A stretch of DNA of 64,000 bases from Paenibacillus humicus NBRC 102415 (lineage in GTDB: Bacteria > Bacillota > Bacilli > Paenibacillales > Paenibacillaceae): NCBI RefSeq assembly GCF_004000905.1, contig NZ_BIMD01000005.1:111109-175108 (forward strand), given 5' to 3'. The translations under genes were made by a program, and so were the position numbers. The notes beneath the pieces are model-generated. The model had not been told where the DNA came from. It saw nothing but the letters and a program-made list of their open reading frames with translations, and did not search any database. Positions 1 to 8,643 of the stretch are shown one piece after another (within the stretch, counting starts at the first letter, position 1; every line of letters starts with the position of its first letter).

Positions 1-583
1 TCGTCGTGAATTTGATCATCGCCTGCTTCTTGCCCGTCTCCGTCATGTCGACACGGACAATTTCGCCCTTGAAGAAGGCATGCTCAAGCGTCCCGTTCTT
101 GTAGGGCACGAGCAGCCAGCACTCCAGCTCCATTCCCTGCTCGACCGGCTTGGCCTTGTCGCAGAGGAACGAGATGCCGCCGCCGCCGATATCGTCCGTC
201 ATCGCCACGAACCGGATGCGGCCGCGGATGGACACCGCAAGCTCCAGATCGGCCGGCACCCGCAGGAAGCTGCGCCTCTGGATTTTCGTCATGCTGTCGG
301 GATCGGCCTTGCGGATTCGAACGAGGCGGATGACGTCTTCCCGGAAGCCGAGAACATGGGAGTTGAAATAATGCTTGATGCCTTCCGAGCTGATGACATG
401 GGCCGAAAGCTCGTCCCCGATATAAAGCTTTTTCAGCTTGCGGCTGGGCTCATGAAGCGGAACCTCGATGTATATGGCCTCGGCATCCTCGTCCGCGATC
501 CGGGACTTGAAGACCATCTGAGCTTCTTCTTCGTCGGAAGAAGCCACTTGAATATATAGATTTTCGTTAACCCTAGGCAGCAA
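1..583 (-). CDS. ypfA: PilZ-domain flagellar brake protein (YpfA/DgrA type), 3' part cut by window edge
   Basis: About 194 residues are visible. An N-terminal YcgR-like domain is followed by a PilZ domain with the arginine motif RRSFLR near residue 108 and a glycine-rich DIGGGG motif where the family usually has D/N-x-S-x-x-G. PilZ proteins of this family bind cyclic-di-GMP and slow the flagellar motor. The start is a TTG at 583, because a strong GGGAGGGGGAG lies seven bases upstream; the in-frame ATG at 610 has no ribosome site. It follows prsW and ypeB, as ypfA does in Bacillus subtilis. The C-terminus lies outside the window. Confidence 0.85.
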   Translation of the reverse strand, partial: MLPRVNENLYIQVASSDEEEAQMVFKSRIADEDAEAIYIEVPLHEPSRKLKKLYIGDELSAHVISSEGIKHYFNSHVLGFREDVIRLVRIRKADPDSMTKIQRRSFLRVPADLELAVSIRGRIRFVAMTDDIGGGGISFLCDKAKPVEQGMELECWLLVPYKNGTLEHAFFKGEIVRVDMTETGKKQAMIKFTT

Positions 584-675
584 AATAGGCTCCCCCTCCC
601 GTAATGCCATGATTATAGCATGTCGGATGATGGGGAGCCATATCGAAAAATGGGCTTTTTTGCCTGGAAGGCGGT

Positions 676-2022
676 CTAGGAGCGGCTCTCTCCCGGCAGT
701 TCCTCCACCGCTTCCTCGAGCCCGCTGTCCGCATTCAGGTAGATGCGGTATTTGGTGCCGTTGCTCTCGCCTTTGAATTCGTAGCAGAGCACTTCCTGAT
801 TGTCGTCGTTCTTGATCAGGGCCAGCTTGGCCGGCGACTTTTTCATCGCCTCGCTCAGGCCGCCGCGCACCTTGGCCTCCGTCATCGCCGGCTTGCCGAG
901 CTTGCGCTCCTTGTGCGAGAAGACATAGTCGCTAGCCTGCAGGCCGATCACATCGCCTTTGTCCAACGCGACCTTCACGCTGAGCTTGTCCGGATAGATC
1001 AGCACGCCGTTGTCGTTACCTACATAAGTGAATACCGCTTCCTTGCCGTATTCGTCGTAGGTGACGGGCGTCATTTTCTTGTAGCCGTGCTTGTCCAGGA
1101 ATTCATCGGCTTTGTCGCGGGCTTCCTTCATGCCGATCTTCTTGTCGGCCACATCGCGGGGATGGACGAACCAGATCAGATCGCCTCCGCGGGAAGTAAA
1201 GTCCATCGCGATGTTTTTGCCTGTCCCCTTTTCCTTGACGACGGCGGAGAAGGATTTATAGTTGGTGTCCTTGCCGTTCTCGACGACCCGGATGCCTTCC
1301 GTCGAAGGCATGTCGAGGAACCTGGCCGCCTTGGTTTTGATCTCCTCGGCGGTAACGGGCCTGCCGCTCAGCATGCTCACGGATCTCTTCTCATACAAGC
1401 CGCTTACCGTCGGTCCCCAATCGACCGAAGCCATTTTGTCCATCCGGGAATCGACGTCCTTGAATCCGTCGACGATGACGTTGCCGGATTTCTGCTTGTC
1501 GGCGGCCATCGCCAATTCGACATCCATCCAACGGAGCTTGTCCTGGAGCACTTTATCCTGCACTTTTCCGAGCTCGTGGGCGATCTCGGCCGATTTTGCA
1601 TACAAGGTTTTCATCGTGCTCATCTCGCCGTCGCTCAGCGGCTGCTTCGTCAAATCCCGCATGGATGCCTTGTAGGCGAAATTCGAAATATGCGACAGGA
1701 AGTCCTCGGTTTTATTGAAAGGAATCATCCTGACCGGCAGCTGGTTGATCTCGCTCTGCGCCTGGCTGGTCAGTCTCCACACATTGACGAGGCTTTTGCG
1801 CTGGTAGCCCTGGGAGGCGGCATTGACGGCCAGCGTGCTGCCGAGCTGGTGATGGAGCTGGTCCACATGATAGCTCAATTCATGGAATGCTTTCTGATAC
1901 TGGTTTTCCGCCTTGACCAAGACCGAATTCTTCTCTTGATGCTCCTGGTAGCCCCAATAGATCGCGCCGACAAAAAGCAGCGTCATAACGGGAAAAAGCA
2001 CACGGCTTAAACGTTGGTACAT
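676..2022 (-). CDS. ypeB: Germination protein YpeB
   Basis: 448 residues, the normal length for YpeB. One membrane-spanning segment lies at about residues 9-26, followed by a long extracytoplasmic domain; the C-terminal half has PepSY-like repeats. YpeB is an inner-membrane spore protein that localises and stabilises the cortex-lytic enzyme SleB, so that the cortex is degraded only during germination. In most Bacilli sleB lies directly upstream in the same operon. Here the upstream neighbours are a small zinc-ribbon gene and prsW, so sleB must be elsewhere or missing. Confidence 0.93.
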   Translation of the reverse strand: MYQRLSRVLFPVMTLLFVGAIYWGYQEHQEKNSVLVKAENQYQKAFHELSYHVDQLHHQLGSTLAVNAASQGYQRKSLVNVWRLTSQAQSEINQLPVRMIPFNKTEDFLSHISNFAYKASMRDLTKQPLSDGEMSTMKTLYAKSAEIAHELGKVQDKVLQDKLRWMDVELAMAADKQKSGNVIVDGFKDVDSRMDKMASVDWGPTVSGLYEKRSVSMLSGRPVTAEEIKTKAARFLDMPSTEGIRVVENGKDTNYKSFSAVVKEKGTGKNIAMDFTSRGGDLIWFVHPRDVADKKIGMKEARDKADEFLDKHGYKKMTPVTYDEYGKEAVFTYVGNDNGVLIYPDKLSVKVALDKGDVIGLQASDYVFSHKERKLGKPAMTEAKVRGGLSEAMKKSPAKLALIKNDDNQEVLCYEFKGESNGTKYRIYLNADSGLEEAVEELPGESRS

Positions 2023-2102
2023 ACGGCAAAAGCTCCTTTCTTATGCCAAACCTGGTGTTAGTTTGGTTGAAGGAAAGGAGCTTTATGCATGGGGCTATGA
2101 CT

Positions 2103-2261
2103 TTATACCGGCAGCTCTTCGATTTCGAAATCATCGGTATTGCTGCACAGGCATTGCTTGAAGCCGGTATCGACTCTTCCCTGGTCCCTGCGGCCGCGAA
2201 GAACGAACTTCTCTCCGCAGAGCCGGCAGCGAATGCTGATCTTCACTCTTGCCTCATCCAT
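2103..2261 (-). CDS. Small zinc-ribbon-like hypothetical protein, 52 aa
   Basis: A short frame with a good ribosome site (GGGAGG ten bases before the ATG at 2261). The protein begins MDEARVKISIRCRLCGEKF and carries CRLC and CLC cysteine pairs about 23 residues apart, which suggests one structural zinc site. The C-terminus is acidic. It fills the gap between prsW and ypeB in the same direction, so it is probably co-transcribed. I do not recognise a named family. The role is unknown; nucleic-acid or protein binding is only a guess from the zinc ribbon. Confidence 0.7.
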   Translation of the reverse strand: MDEARVKISIRCRLCGEKFVLRGRRDQGRVDTGFKQCLCSNTDDFEIEELPV

Positions 2262-2319
2262 ATGCTTGCGTCCTCCCGCATTGAGCGTTTGTCTCTACAA
2301 GCAAGTATGGACGGAACGG

Positions 2320-3015
2320 TCAAAGCTTAACCTCTTCCTCCCTGCCCACGATCCGAAACGGAGAGCGGGAATTGGCCCTGCCGATCTTCCGGAGGCCCCA
2401 GATCCACAGCACCGCCATGAACGGCACGATGATCCATGCCCATTCCCTCGCTGTCGAGGTCAGGATCCAGTCGTACAAGCCGTGCCACAAGACAGGCAGA
2501 ATCAAAGACAGCAGCAGGAACCTGCGGATATGGCGCTTGGGAGCGAACTTCGCCTTGCCGAAATAGTAGCCCATCATGATGCCGAACAAGGCATGTCCCG
2601 ACACGGGCAGCAATGCCCTCAGCATCATCGTTCCGAAAGTGGACGGATAGAATACGGCGTACATGATGTTCTCCAGGGTGGCGAAGCCGAGGGAGACACT
2701 GGCCGCATAAACGATGCCGTCATACGGCTCGTCGAATTCCATGTGATTGTAGATGATATGATAAAGGACGAACCATTTGAACAATTCCTCGACGCCTCCG
2801 GAGAGGGCGAAGGAGAACAGAAGCGGATGGCTGCCGAGCCAGAGCTCCAGTCCTCTTTGGATGACCATGATCGGCACGACGACCAGCATGCCGGTGACGA
2901 ACAGCCTGAAGACAAGATGGATGGGCTCGCTGTCGTAACGGTCCTTCAAGTACAAATAGGTGAGCAGCGAGATGCCCGGAGCCACTGCGGCCGTCAAAAT
3001 TGAGAAAAGCAGCAA
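2320..3015 (-). CDS. prsW: Intramembrane protease PrsW (YpdC)
   Basis: 231 residues with about seven hydrophobic segments. The family glutamate motif is seen as GGVEELFKW near residue 71; later conserved stretches are ATLEN near 115 and SGHALFG near 138. PrsW makes the first cut in membrane-bound anti-sigma factors such as RsiW in B. subtilis, releasing an ECF sigma factor during envelope stress. The start is TTG at 3015 with AAGGAGG eleven bases upstream. Its position beside ypeB and ypfA matches B. subtilis. No anti-sigma partner is in this window. Confidence 0.9.
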   Translation of the reverse strand: MLLFSILTAAVAPGISLLTYLYLKDRYDSEPIHLVFRLFVTGMLVVVPIMVIQRGLELWLGSHPLLFSFALSGGVEELFKWFVLYHIIYNHMEFDEPYDGIVYAASVSLGFATLENIMYAVFYPSTFGTMMLRALLPVSGHALFGIMMGYYFGKAKFAPKRHIRRFLLLSLILPVLWHGLYDWILTSTAREWAWIIVPFMAVLWIWGLRKIGRANSRSPFRIVGREEEVKL

Positions 3016-3071
3016 GGGATCCCCTGCCTCCTTCTTGTTGATGAAAGTATAGGTTCAGTCCCGTTCAGCAC

Positions 3072-3110
3072 AAAAGAAGAGCATTCCCGATGGATCGCGA
3101 ATGCTCTTGG
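3072..3110 (-). terminator. Intrinsic terminator after mecA
   Basis: A perfect 10-bp stem (3077-3086 with 3099-3108) is followed on the minus strand by CTTTTG. It lies just after the mecA stop codon. Confidence 0.75.
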
Positions 3111-3119
3111 CAACTGGGG

Positions 3120-3734
3120 CTAGGATTTAAAATGATGGCAAAGCCCGCGAACAGCATCGGCCGGCATGACTATCTTGCCGTACTCCTCCAAAACCGCGTA
3201 GGTAACCGAGGTCGCGTCTCCAAACTCCGCCAGGATGGCAATCATCGCATTCTGTCCCGCCGGTTCCGCCGAAGCGGTATCGAAAGCGAGAATCCAGCGT
3301 CCGTTGTATGCGTACAGTCTTCCTTCTTCCGTCAGTTCCGAGGCCGAAAGCTGCTTGGCTGCGGAGATGACATCCTCGAAATCCTTGAACATGTACATGA
3401 TCGTGTCGCTGGATTCGAGCGTCACTTCCATCTCGTACATATCCTCGTCCGCATCGTCCTCGTCGGCACGTCCCGCGTCCGAGCTCACATTCATCTTGCC
3501 GCGGGTGACGATCACCACCATGCCTTGAGCCGGCATCGCGATGACTTCGACCGCAAGCGGTCCGTTCGCATCGAAGCCGAGTTCCGAATAGGCCTGGTCC
3601 ATCATTTCGCTGAACAGCTCATGCACTTTCGGTATCTCGCGCCACATGTCGTCCTTCTGGATCCCGCGCTCCAGCAGGTCGTCGAACGTCAGAAAAATGC
3701 GAATTTTGTCTTGCCCCAACCGTTCGATCTTCAT
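3120..3734 (-). CDS. mecA: Adaptor protein MecA
   Basis: 204 residues. The N-terminal segment MKIERLGQDKIRIFLTFDDL matches the substrate-binding domain of MecA; an acidic linker at about residues 90-115 leads to the C-terminal domain that binds ClpC. MecA delivers ComK and other unfolded or regulatory proteins to the ClpCP protease and helps assemble the ClpC hexamer. The start at 3734 has AGAGGAGG nine bases upstream; the longer reading has no ribosome site. It is a single-gene unit ending in a hairpin at 3072-3110. Confidence 0.93.
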   Translation of the reverse strand: MKIERLGQDKIRIFLTFDDLLERGIQKDDMWREIPKVHELFSEMMDQAYSELGFDANGPLAVEVIAMPAQGMVVIVTRGKMNVSSDAGRADEDDADEDMYEMEVTLESSDTIMYMFKDFEDVISAAKQLSASELTEEGRLYAYNGRWILAFDTASAEPAGQNAMIAILAEFGDATSVTYAVLEEYGKIVMPADAVRGLCHHFKS

Positions 3735-3853
3735 GACAGGATCCTCCTCTGCAGCATCGGATATAACAGCGTATGAAGCGCAAGCCATAATGTGCGGCAT
3801 ACGTGCCATATAACTATATTACCATCTATGAAGGAGGAATGCACGAGCAGGTC

Positions 3854-3888
3854 AAAAAAACAGCCGCCTCCCAATATAGGGAAGCGGC
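3854..3888 (-). terminator. Intrinsic terminator
   Basis: Stem 3863-3872 with 3879-3888 (one G-U pair), followed on the minus strand by seven T at 3854-3860. It ends the 3898-4236 gene. Confidence 0.85.
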
Positions 3889-3897
3889 CGGGAAGAT

Positions 3898-4236
3898 TCA
3901 ATGGGCAGCCGGGGACGACGAAGCTTCTGCGATGATCTTTTCCGATTCCTTTTTGACCTCCGGATCGCTGTTCACGAGCGCAGCGATCCGCTCCCAGGAA
4001 CCGCTGTCCGCGACCCGGCCGGAGCTTTTCGCCGACGAGGATCTTGCGGGGCCGCGGCGCGTCGCCGCGCCGCTTTTGTCTCGGATCATTCCAGACATCG
4101 CTCTTCCGGCGGCCTTGGACCACAGCTCTCCGGCAATGCCCGACGCTACCGCTGCCGCCCCCGGCCTTTTGCGGGCAACATACAGGGCTGCCGCCGCTCC
4201 AATCAAACTTCCGGCAATAAATCCTCCCAGTTTCAT
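3898..4236 (-). CDS. Small membrane-anchored hypothetical protein, 112 aa
   Basis: An N-terminal glycine/alanine-rich hydrophobic segment (residues 3-20, GGFIAGSLIGAAAALYVA) is followed by a basic middle and a soluble C-terminal part. It could be a membrane anchor or a YtxH-like small protein, but the match is loose. The ribosome site is GGAGG nine bases before the ATG. It has its own intrinsic terminator at 3854-3888 and is followed by mecA on the same strand. Function unknown. Confidence 0.7.
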   Translation of the reverse strand: MKLGGFIAGSLIGAAAALYVARKRPGAAAVASGIAGELWSKAAGRAMSGMIRDKSGAATRRGPARSSSAKSSGRVADSGSWERIAALVNSDPEVKKESEKIIAEASSSPAAH

Positions 4237-4434
4237 TTCATCTGCCTCCTAAGCGCCGTATCCGGCTGTTCATGATGGGAGTAGTATGCCCGGCCGACTC
4301 CTTCTCATCCATTCCGATTGGGTAAGCGAAGCAAGGTTTAATATGATAAAATGGGTGTCTTGGATCCGTTTTCCCGGTGTAGGGAAGGCTGGATCCCCAT
4401 GAATACAGCTTTGCTTGTGGAGGTTGAAACGCAC

Positions 4435-5298
4435 ATGAAATCCTATGCACTCCAGTCCATCGGACTTGCTGCCGCGGCAGCCGTCCTGCTATCCGGCTGC
4501 GGAGGGAAGACGGACGGCGCAAGCGCATCCGGAACTCCTGCTCCCTCCTCGCCGCCTGCCGTATCGGCCTCTCCTGCGCCGTCGGCGGCAGCGCCTTCGC
4601 CGACCTTGTCGCCGTCACCTTCGCCGCAGCCTTCGGCAACCCCGCAGCAGGCCGAAGCCAGATTCAAAATGAGCTCGAAAACATTCCGCTTCTCCCCCGT
4701 CGATCCGGAAACGTCGAACAAGGCCGTCCTGCTCACGTTCGATGACGGGCCGAAGGAAAAGGAAGAGCTTACGTCCATGCTCGACACGCTGGACAAGCAC
4801 GGCGCCAAGGCGATCTTTTTCGTCAACGGGTACAGGGTGAAGCAAAATCCCGAGCTGCTGAAGCTCATCGACGAACGCGGACAGACAATCGGCAACCATT
4901 CCTGGGACCATATCGATCTCCATAAAAAAAGCAAAGCCGAGGTGCAAAAGCAGCTCGGCGATGTATCGGATCTGGTTGAGGAGCTGACGGGCAAACGGCC
5001 GCAGTTTTTCCGGCCGCCATTCGGAACCGGCGGAGATGTCGGCAAGGAAGTCGCCAAGGAAGACGGCATGCTGTACATGACCTGGTCGAACGGTTCCCTT
5101 GATTGGGATCTCAAGGCGACGAAGAAAGATCCCCAGCTCGTCATCAAAAACGTGCTGGAGCAGCTGCATCCCGGAGCCAACATCCTGATGCACGAGCTTC
5201 CGTGGACGAAGGAAGCCCTCGACAGCCTCCTGACGAAGCTCGAGGAAAAAGGCTACGGCTTCATCGACCCTGCCTCGATCGACTTGGAGCAAGGCTGA
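4435..5298 (+). CDS. Lipoprotein polysaccharide deacetylase (NodB-like)
   Basis: 287 residues. The signal peptide ends in the lipobox LLSGC near residue 20, so the mature protein is probably a lipid-anchored exoprotein. A Ser/Pro/Ala-rich linker (about residues 30-70) leads to a NodB domain with the motifs TFDDGP, NHSWDH (the metal-binding H-x3-H), RPPFG, a DW motif and LMHE. These enzymes remove acetyl groups from peptidoglycan or other N-acetylated glycans. The ATG at 4435 has GTGGAGG upstream. The last 46 bases overlap the convergent metallophosphoesterase gene, and its terminator lies inside that gene at 5392-5416. Confidence 0.9.
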   Translation: MKSYALQSIGLAAAAAVLLSGCGGKTDGASASGTPAPSSPPAVSASPAPSAAAPSPTLSPSPSPQPSATPQQAEARFKMSSKTFRFSPVDPETSNKAVLLTFDDGPKEKEELTSMLDTLDKHGAKAIFFVNGYRVKQNPELLKLIDERGQTIGNHSWDHIDLHKKSKAEVQKQLGDVSDLVEELTGKRPQFFRPPFGTGGDVGKEVAKEDGMLYMTWSNGSLDWDLKATKKDPQLVIKNVLEQLHPGANILMHELPWTKEALDSLLTKLEEKGYGFIDPASIDLEQG

Positions 5299-6173
5299 TT
5301 GCCGCGGGTCAGCGACAGCAGATGGATGACAGGCGGACAATTCCAGCGGATCGGCGCTTTTGAAGTGCCGTATCCAGGACTCACCAGCATGCGGACCCTT
5401 TCGGGTCCGTTTTTGTCTTTTCCGCGCCAGCCCGCAAGATCGAACCATCCGGACGGAAACCTGCGGACGCTGGCCGTTCTCATCGCGGGTCCGATCCACG
5501 GCACGATGATCTGCCCGCCGTGCGTATGCCCGGAAAGAACGAGATCGGCTTCGATCGTAGGATTGCGATGCGCGATGATGGGATCATGGGCTAGCATAAT
5601 CGTAAATGGAGGATCGGACCGATTGTCGCCTTCGGCTCCCGCTGCATCAAGCGGCGTCTCCAAAGCAGCCTGCAGACGGTCCTTGCCCAAGCGCGGATCA
5701 TCGACTCCGGCCAGCTTGAACGGCATCGCCCCGACTTGAAGCCATACATAACGATTCACAAGCACGGTGACTCCGCACCGTTCCAACAGCTTCGCCAAGG
5801 AGCCGATATCCTCGTCGTAATCGTGATTTCCGAACACCGCGTATACGGGAGCTATCCGAGCGAGCAGACGCATATTGTCCTCCACTCTATCGAGCGGAAC
5901 GCCTTTCTCCCTCATATCTCCGCCGATCAGCACGATGTCGGCTCCTCCCTCGCCGCGTGCCTGAAGGAGGACTTCTTCATTGAGAATACGCCTGTGGATG
6001 TCGCTGATATACAGGATGCGATAGCCATCCAGCGCCTCGGGAAGGCGCTCGAGAGCAACCGTCTCGACTTCGATCCGGCTGCTTGCCGCTTCGGCCATCA
6101 TCCGTCTGATCAACAGGACTGCCAGCCATGCAGCAGCGGCGGCGAGAATGGACAGCATCAGGTAGAAGCGCAA
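5253..6173 (-). CDS. Membrane-anchored metallophosphoesterase (YkuE-like)
   Basis: 306 residues from a TTG at 6173. An N-terminal membrane segment (about residues 5-22) is followed by the calcineurin-like metal motifs SDIH, GGDMREKG, GNHDY, AHDP and GHTHGGQ. Such enzymes use two metal ions to hydrolyse phosphoesters; B. subtilis YkuE is a cell-wall-associated relative. The TTG is preferred because AAGGAG lies seven bases upstream, whereas the ATG at 6191 has no ribosome site. The start overlaps the upstream gene's end by 16 bases, which suggests translational coupling. Its 3' end overlaps the convergent deacetylase gene. Confidence 0.85.
   Translation of the reverse strand: MRFYLMLSILAAAAAWLAVLLIRRMMAEAASSRIEVETVALERLPEALDGYRILYISDIHRRILNEEVLLQARGEGGADIVLIGGDMREKGVPLDRVEDNMRLLARIAPVYAVFGNHDYDEDIGSLAKLLERCGVTVLVNRYVWLQVGAMPFKLAGVDDPRLGKDRLQAALETPLDAAGAEGDNRSDPPFTIMLAHDPIIAHRNPTIEADLVLSGHTHGGQIIVPWIGPAMRTASVRRFPSGWFDLAGWRGKDKNGPERVRMLVSPGYGTSKAPIRWNCPPVIHLLSLTRGNQPCSKSIEAGSMKP
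5392..5416 (+). terminator. Intrinsic terminator of the deacetylase gene
   Basis: CGGACCC-TTTC-GGGTCCG is followed by TTTTTG on the plus strand. It lies within the coding region of the convergent metallophosphoesterase gene. Confidence 0.75.
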
Positions 6174-6442
6174 AGGCAAGCTCCTTTCCATGCTTCTGCC
6201 GCATCGTGGGTGCCTTCATGCGGGGCGAACAGGCTGCGTCCCCAGAAAAAGAGCGTGCAGGCCAGGACGATGAACAGCAGCATCAAGGTATTGACAAGCC
6301 ATTTCGTCAGCTTGGGCTGCAAGGACGGATGTTTTTCCCGCCGCGGAGGGTAACCGTCGCCTTCAAGCTCAACCCCGGCTTCAACGGATGCCGTTTTCTG
6401 CTCCTGAGGCCTTCGTCTTCCGAATTTCTCGATCCTGCTCAT
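6158..6442 (-). CDS. Small single-pass membrane protein, 94 aa
   Basis: A basic hydrophilic N-terminus of about 45 residues is followed by one membrane segment (about residues 48-68, with LMLLFIVLACTLFFWG) and a short tail. The start overlaps the CPBP protease stop (ATGA), and the end overlaps the metallophosphoesterase start, so the three genes form a coupled operon. The ribosome site AGGAG lies six to seven bases before the ATG. Function unknown. Confidence 0.75.
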   Translation of the reverse strand: MSRIEKFGRRRPQEQKTASVEAGVELEGDGYPPRREKHPSLQPKLTKWLVNTLMLLFIVLACTLFFWGRSLFAPHEGTHDAAEAWKGACLCAST

Positions 6443-7032
6443 GGCTGTCTCCTGTAGCGGATGATCATGCCCATGATGAAGTCGACGGCGAAATGGGCGG
6501 CGATCGGAGCCAGAAGCGTTCCGGTGCGGATATAGATCCAGCCAAGGCCGTAACTGATGCCGAAGACGAGCGCGGTCGGAATCCAATGCTTCAAATACCG
6601 GACGTGGATAGCCGCGAACAGGATGCTGGTCCAATAAGCTCCAAGCGAATGCTGGATCGCGCCCCGGAACAGAAGCTCCTCGCATACGGCGACGACCAGG
6701 GACAAAAGGGCGATATGCCAGACCGGCCTGTTGCGGAAGATGCGTTCGTTCACGCCGCCGTCATCGGCCGCCTCCTCTGGCACCCAACGGGAAATGAACA
6801 GGTCTACCGCAAGAATAAGGAGGGCGAAACCGAAGCCCCAGTATAGAAAGGCGAGGCTGTCGGGCCAGCGGAACAGCGCAATCGAATTGCGGCCCTGAAA
6901 AAAACACCAGACCAAGCCGATAATGAGGGTAATAGCCTGCGTCATGTACAAGTTGAGCAGCAGCATCCGGTCGTCGAGCTCGTCTACCGAAACGCTCCGG
7001 ACGCGAATGTTGCGGATGTCGAATTTTTTCAT
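6439..7032 (-). CDS. CPBP-family intramembrane metalloprotease
   Basis: 197 residues with about five membrane segments. The signature CEELLFRG near residue 120 and later conserved histidines (ILFAAIHVRY and APIAAHFAVDF) match the CAAX-protease and bacteriocin-processing (CPBP/Abi) family. Members cut membrane proteins or confer bacteriocin self-immunity; the substrate here is unknown. The start MKKFDIRN at 7032 is chosen because the longer reading would begin inside the divergent promoter region. It is the first gene of a three-gene coupled operon. Confidence 0.85.
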   Translation of the reverse strand: MKKFDIRNIRVRSVSVDELDDRMLLLNLYMTQAITLIIGLVWCFFQGRNSIALFRWPDSLAFLYWGFGFALLILAVDLFISRWVPEEAADDGGVNERIFRNRPVWHIALLSLVVAVCEELLFRGAIQHSLGAYWTSILFAAIHVRYLKHWIPTALVFGISYGLGWIYIRTGTLLAPIAAHFAVDFIMGMIIRYRRQP

Positions 7033-7093
7033 GTAGTCCCGCCTGTCTTGAAGGAATCGAAATCCGTTAATCTTTATCATCGAGGAGAAAACA

Positions 7094-8014
7094 ATGGACA
7101 AACATCTCAGCCGCTATCAAATGCTATTCAGCCTCGGTTTCATCTTCATGCTCGTCGCTGCGGTAGGCGCATTTTTCGCCGGCGTCGAAGTGGGATCAAG
7201 CCGCACGGAATCCAGATACGAGGCCAAGAAGCTGATGGCCTCAGCCGCTTCCGCCAAAACCTCGTACTCCCAGCAAGATCTGGTATCGTTCTATCATACC
7301 GTATTTTCGCCTTACCGTGAATTTCAGAACGAATGGCTCGCCATGGAGAAGAAAGTGGAAACCCGGAACATACCGGCTTCCTCCTCTCTACTCAAGGACC
7401 TCGGAGATCTCGCGGACGAGAAGCGCAAGGAGATCGGATCGGTGCGCTCCGTCCCGGACACAGGCCTTCTGGCCAGCGCAAGAAACGGTTATCTGGCCAG
7501 CCTCGACTCCATCTCGCAGGCTTCGGCTGCGGCGGCCAAGGCGGCATCCGGCCAGCCGGCGGACAGCTTCCTCGCCTCCCTCCGCAAGCAGCCGTCCTAT
7601 AAGGATGCCGCCCGAAAAGGCTTGGCCGCGCAGAAGGATTATTATTCCTCCATGCTGAAGTGGGCAACCGGCGTCGACGGCAGCATTCCGTCCGAAGCCG
7701 TCCTGACCGGCACGGTCCAAACGAGCGCATGGAAATCCTACCCGCTCCTCGTCAAGATCAAGCTGATGGCCGACCTGCTCGAGAAGCGCGGGAAGTGGAC
7801 GGATTATTATCCCCAGGATCTTGCGGGATCCGTCGACGCCCTCCTTCAATCCGGCGAATCGCAGCGCCTGCATGCGTCGTCCATCAATGAGCTCGCCGAT
7901 GTCGTTACCGGCACGGGAGCAGTCAGAGGCGGCGACTTCTGGACCATGAAGTCCCGTTTGTACGGCAAGGAGACGCTGCCTCAGCTGCCTTTCTTCCTGC
8001 CGCCGGACAACTAG
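7094..8014 (+). CDS. Hypothetical single-pass membrane protein, 306 aa
   Basis: One membrane segment lies at about residues 10-30 (FSLGFIFMLVAAVGAFFAG), followed by a long, mostly helical Ala/Ser/Lys-rich domain facing outside. There is no cysteine lipobox and no enzyme motif that I recognise. GAGGAG lies seven bases before the ATG at 7094. It is divergent from the CPBP operon and convergent with the rhodanese gene, with only three bases between the stop codons. Function unknown. Confidence 0.8.
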   Translation: MDKHLSRYQMLFSLGFIFMLVAAVGAFFAGVEVGSSRTESRYEAKKLMASAASAKTSYSQQDLVSFYHTVFSPYREFQNEWLAMEKKVETRNIPASSSLLKDLGDLADEKRKEIGSVRSVPDTGLLASARNGYLASLDSISQASAAAAKAASGQPADSFLASLRKQPSYKDAARKGLAAQKDYYSSMLKWATGVDGSIPSEAVLTGTVQTSAWKSYPLLVKIKLMADLLEKRGKWTDYYPQDLAGSVDALLQSGESQRLHASSINELADVVTGTGAVRGGDFWTMKSRLYGKETLPQLPFFLPPDN

Positions 8015-8017
8015 GCC

Positions 8018-8359
8018 TTAATCATAGCTGAAGCCGAGCTCGGACGCGGCGGCGCTGATGCCCCCCGTCACGTTCACCAGATTGGAAAATCCCTGCTTGC
8101 GCATGTAATCCAGGACATATAGGCTCCTTACTCCGTGAGCGCACATGAGGTACCATTCCTGTCCGGCGTCGAGCTCCGGCAGATGCTCCGGTATGGAATT
8201 CATCGGAATATGGCGGGAGCCTTCCAGACGGTAGTATTCCCACTCGCCCTCTTCTCTCACATCGATGATCTGATCCATCCGGACGGCTCCGGAACGGACC
8301 CTTTCCAGCAGGTCCGAGGGTTGGATTTCCCTAATGGAAGGCTGTTGAAATGCTGACAT
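8018..8359 (-). CDS. Single-domain rhodanese-like protein
   Basis: 113 residues forming one rhodanese domain. The active-site loop is CAHGVRS, with the catalytic cysteine near residue 79, preceded by IDVREEGEWEYYRLEG. Such proteins carry a persulfide on the cysteine and move sulfur to acceptors or detoxify cyanide; the acceptor here is not evident. GGGAGG lies about eleven bases before the ATG. It is a monocistronic unit divergent from serA. Confidence 0.88.
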   Translation of the reverse strand: MSAFQQPSIREIQPSDLLERVRSGAVRMDQIIDVREEGEWEYYRLEGSRHIPMNSIPEHLPELDAGQEWYLMCAHGVRSLYVLDYMRKQGFSNLVNVTGGISAAASELGFSYD

Positions 8360-8433
8360 GGGATGTTCTTCCTCCCCCTAGTGTTGGTAGGAAGAATGAT
8401 AGCGAAAAAAAGCGCCTCCATCAAGTTTTGTCA

Positions 8434-8462
8434 TTGCAATTAGGACTTCACCGCTTTAGAAT
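8434..8462 (+). promoter_or_regulatory. Sigma-A-type promoter of the serA leader
   Basis: TTGCAA (8434-8439), a 17-bp spacer and TAGAAT (8457-8462). Transcription would start near 8469 and give a leader of about 250 bases before serA. Confidence 0.6.
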
Positions 8463-8563
8463 AGTAGAGGTCAGCCAGCACCAGCATATGGTTACCAATG
8501 ACAGGACCAAGGCGATTCCATCCCCGGCCCGCTTCGCAAGGCCCGGGCAGTTCTCCAGAAATT

Positions 8564-8606
8564 CCCGTCCCGGCTGGGCATTCCCATCGTCGGAACGGGC
8601 TTTTTT
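8564..8606 (+). terminator. Candidate leader terminator (attenuator) upstream of serA
   Basis: CCCGT at 8564-8568 pairs with ACGGG at 8595-8599, with extra CC/GG pairs inside, and six T follow at 8601-8606. An alternative pairing of the GCCCGGG near 8541 with the CCCGGCTGGGC near 8569 would disrupt it. This is compatible with attenuation. No T-box motif is present. Confidence 0.5.
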
Positions 8607-8643
8607 CTATATTGAACCACGATAGTCTGCATGATGTTCCTGC

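Noticed and set aside
913..2010. 365-residue plus-strand open frame
   Set aside because: Antisense of ypeB, with His/Asp/Val-rich composition typical of a shadow frame and no ribosome site.
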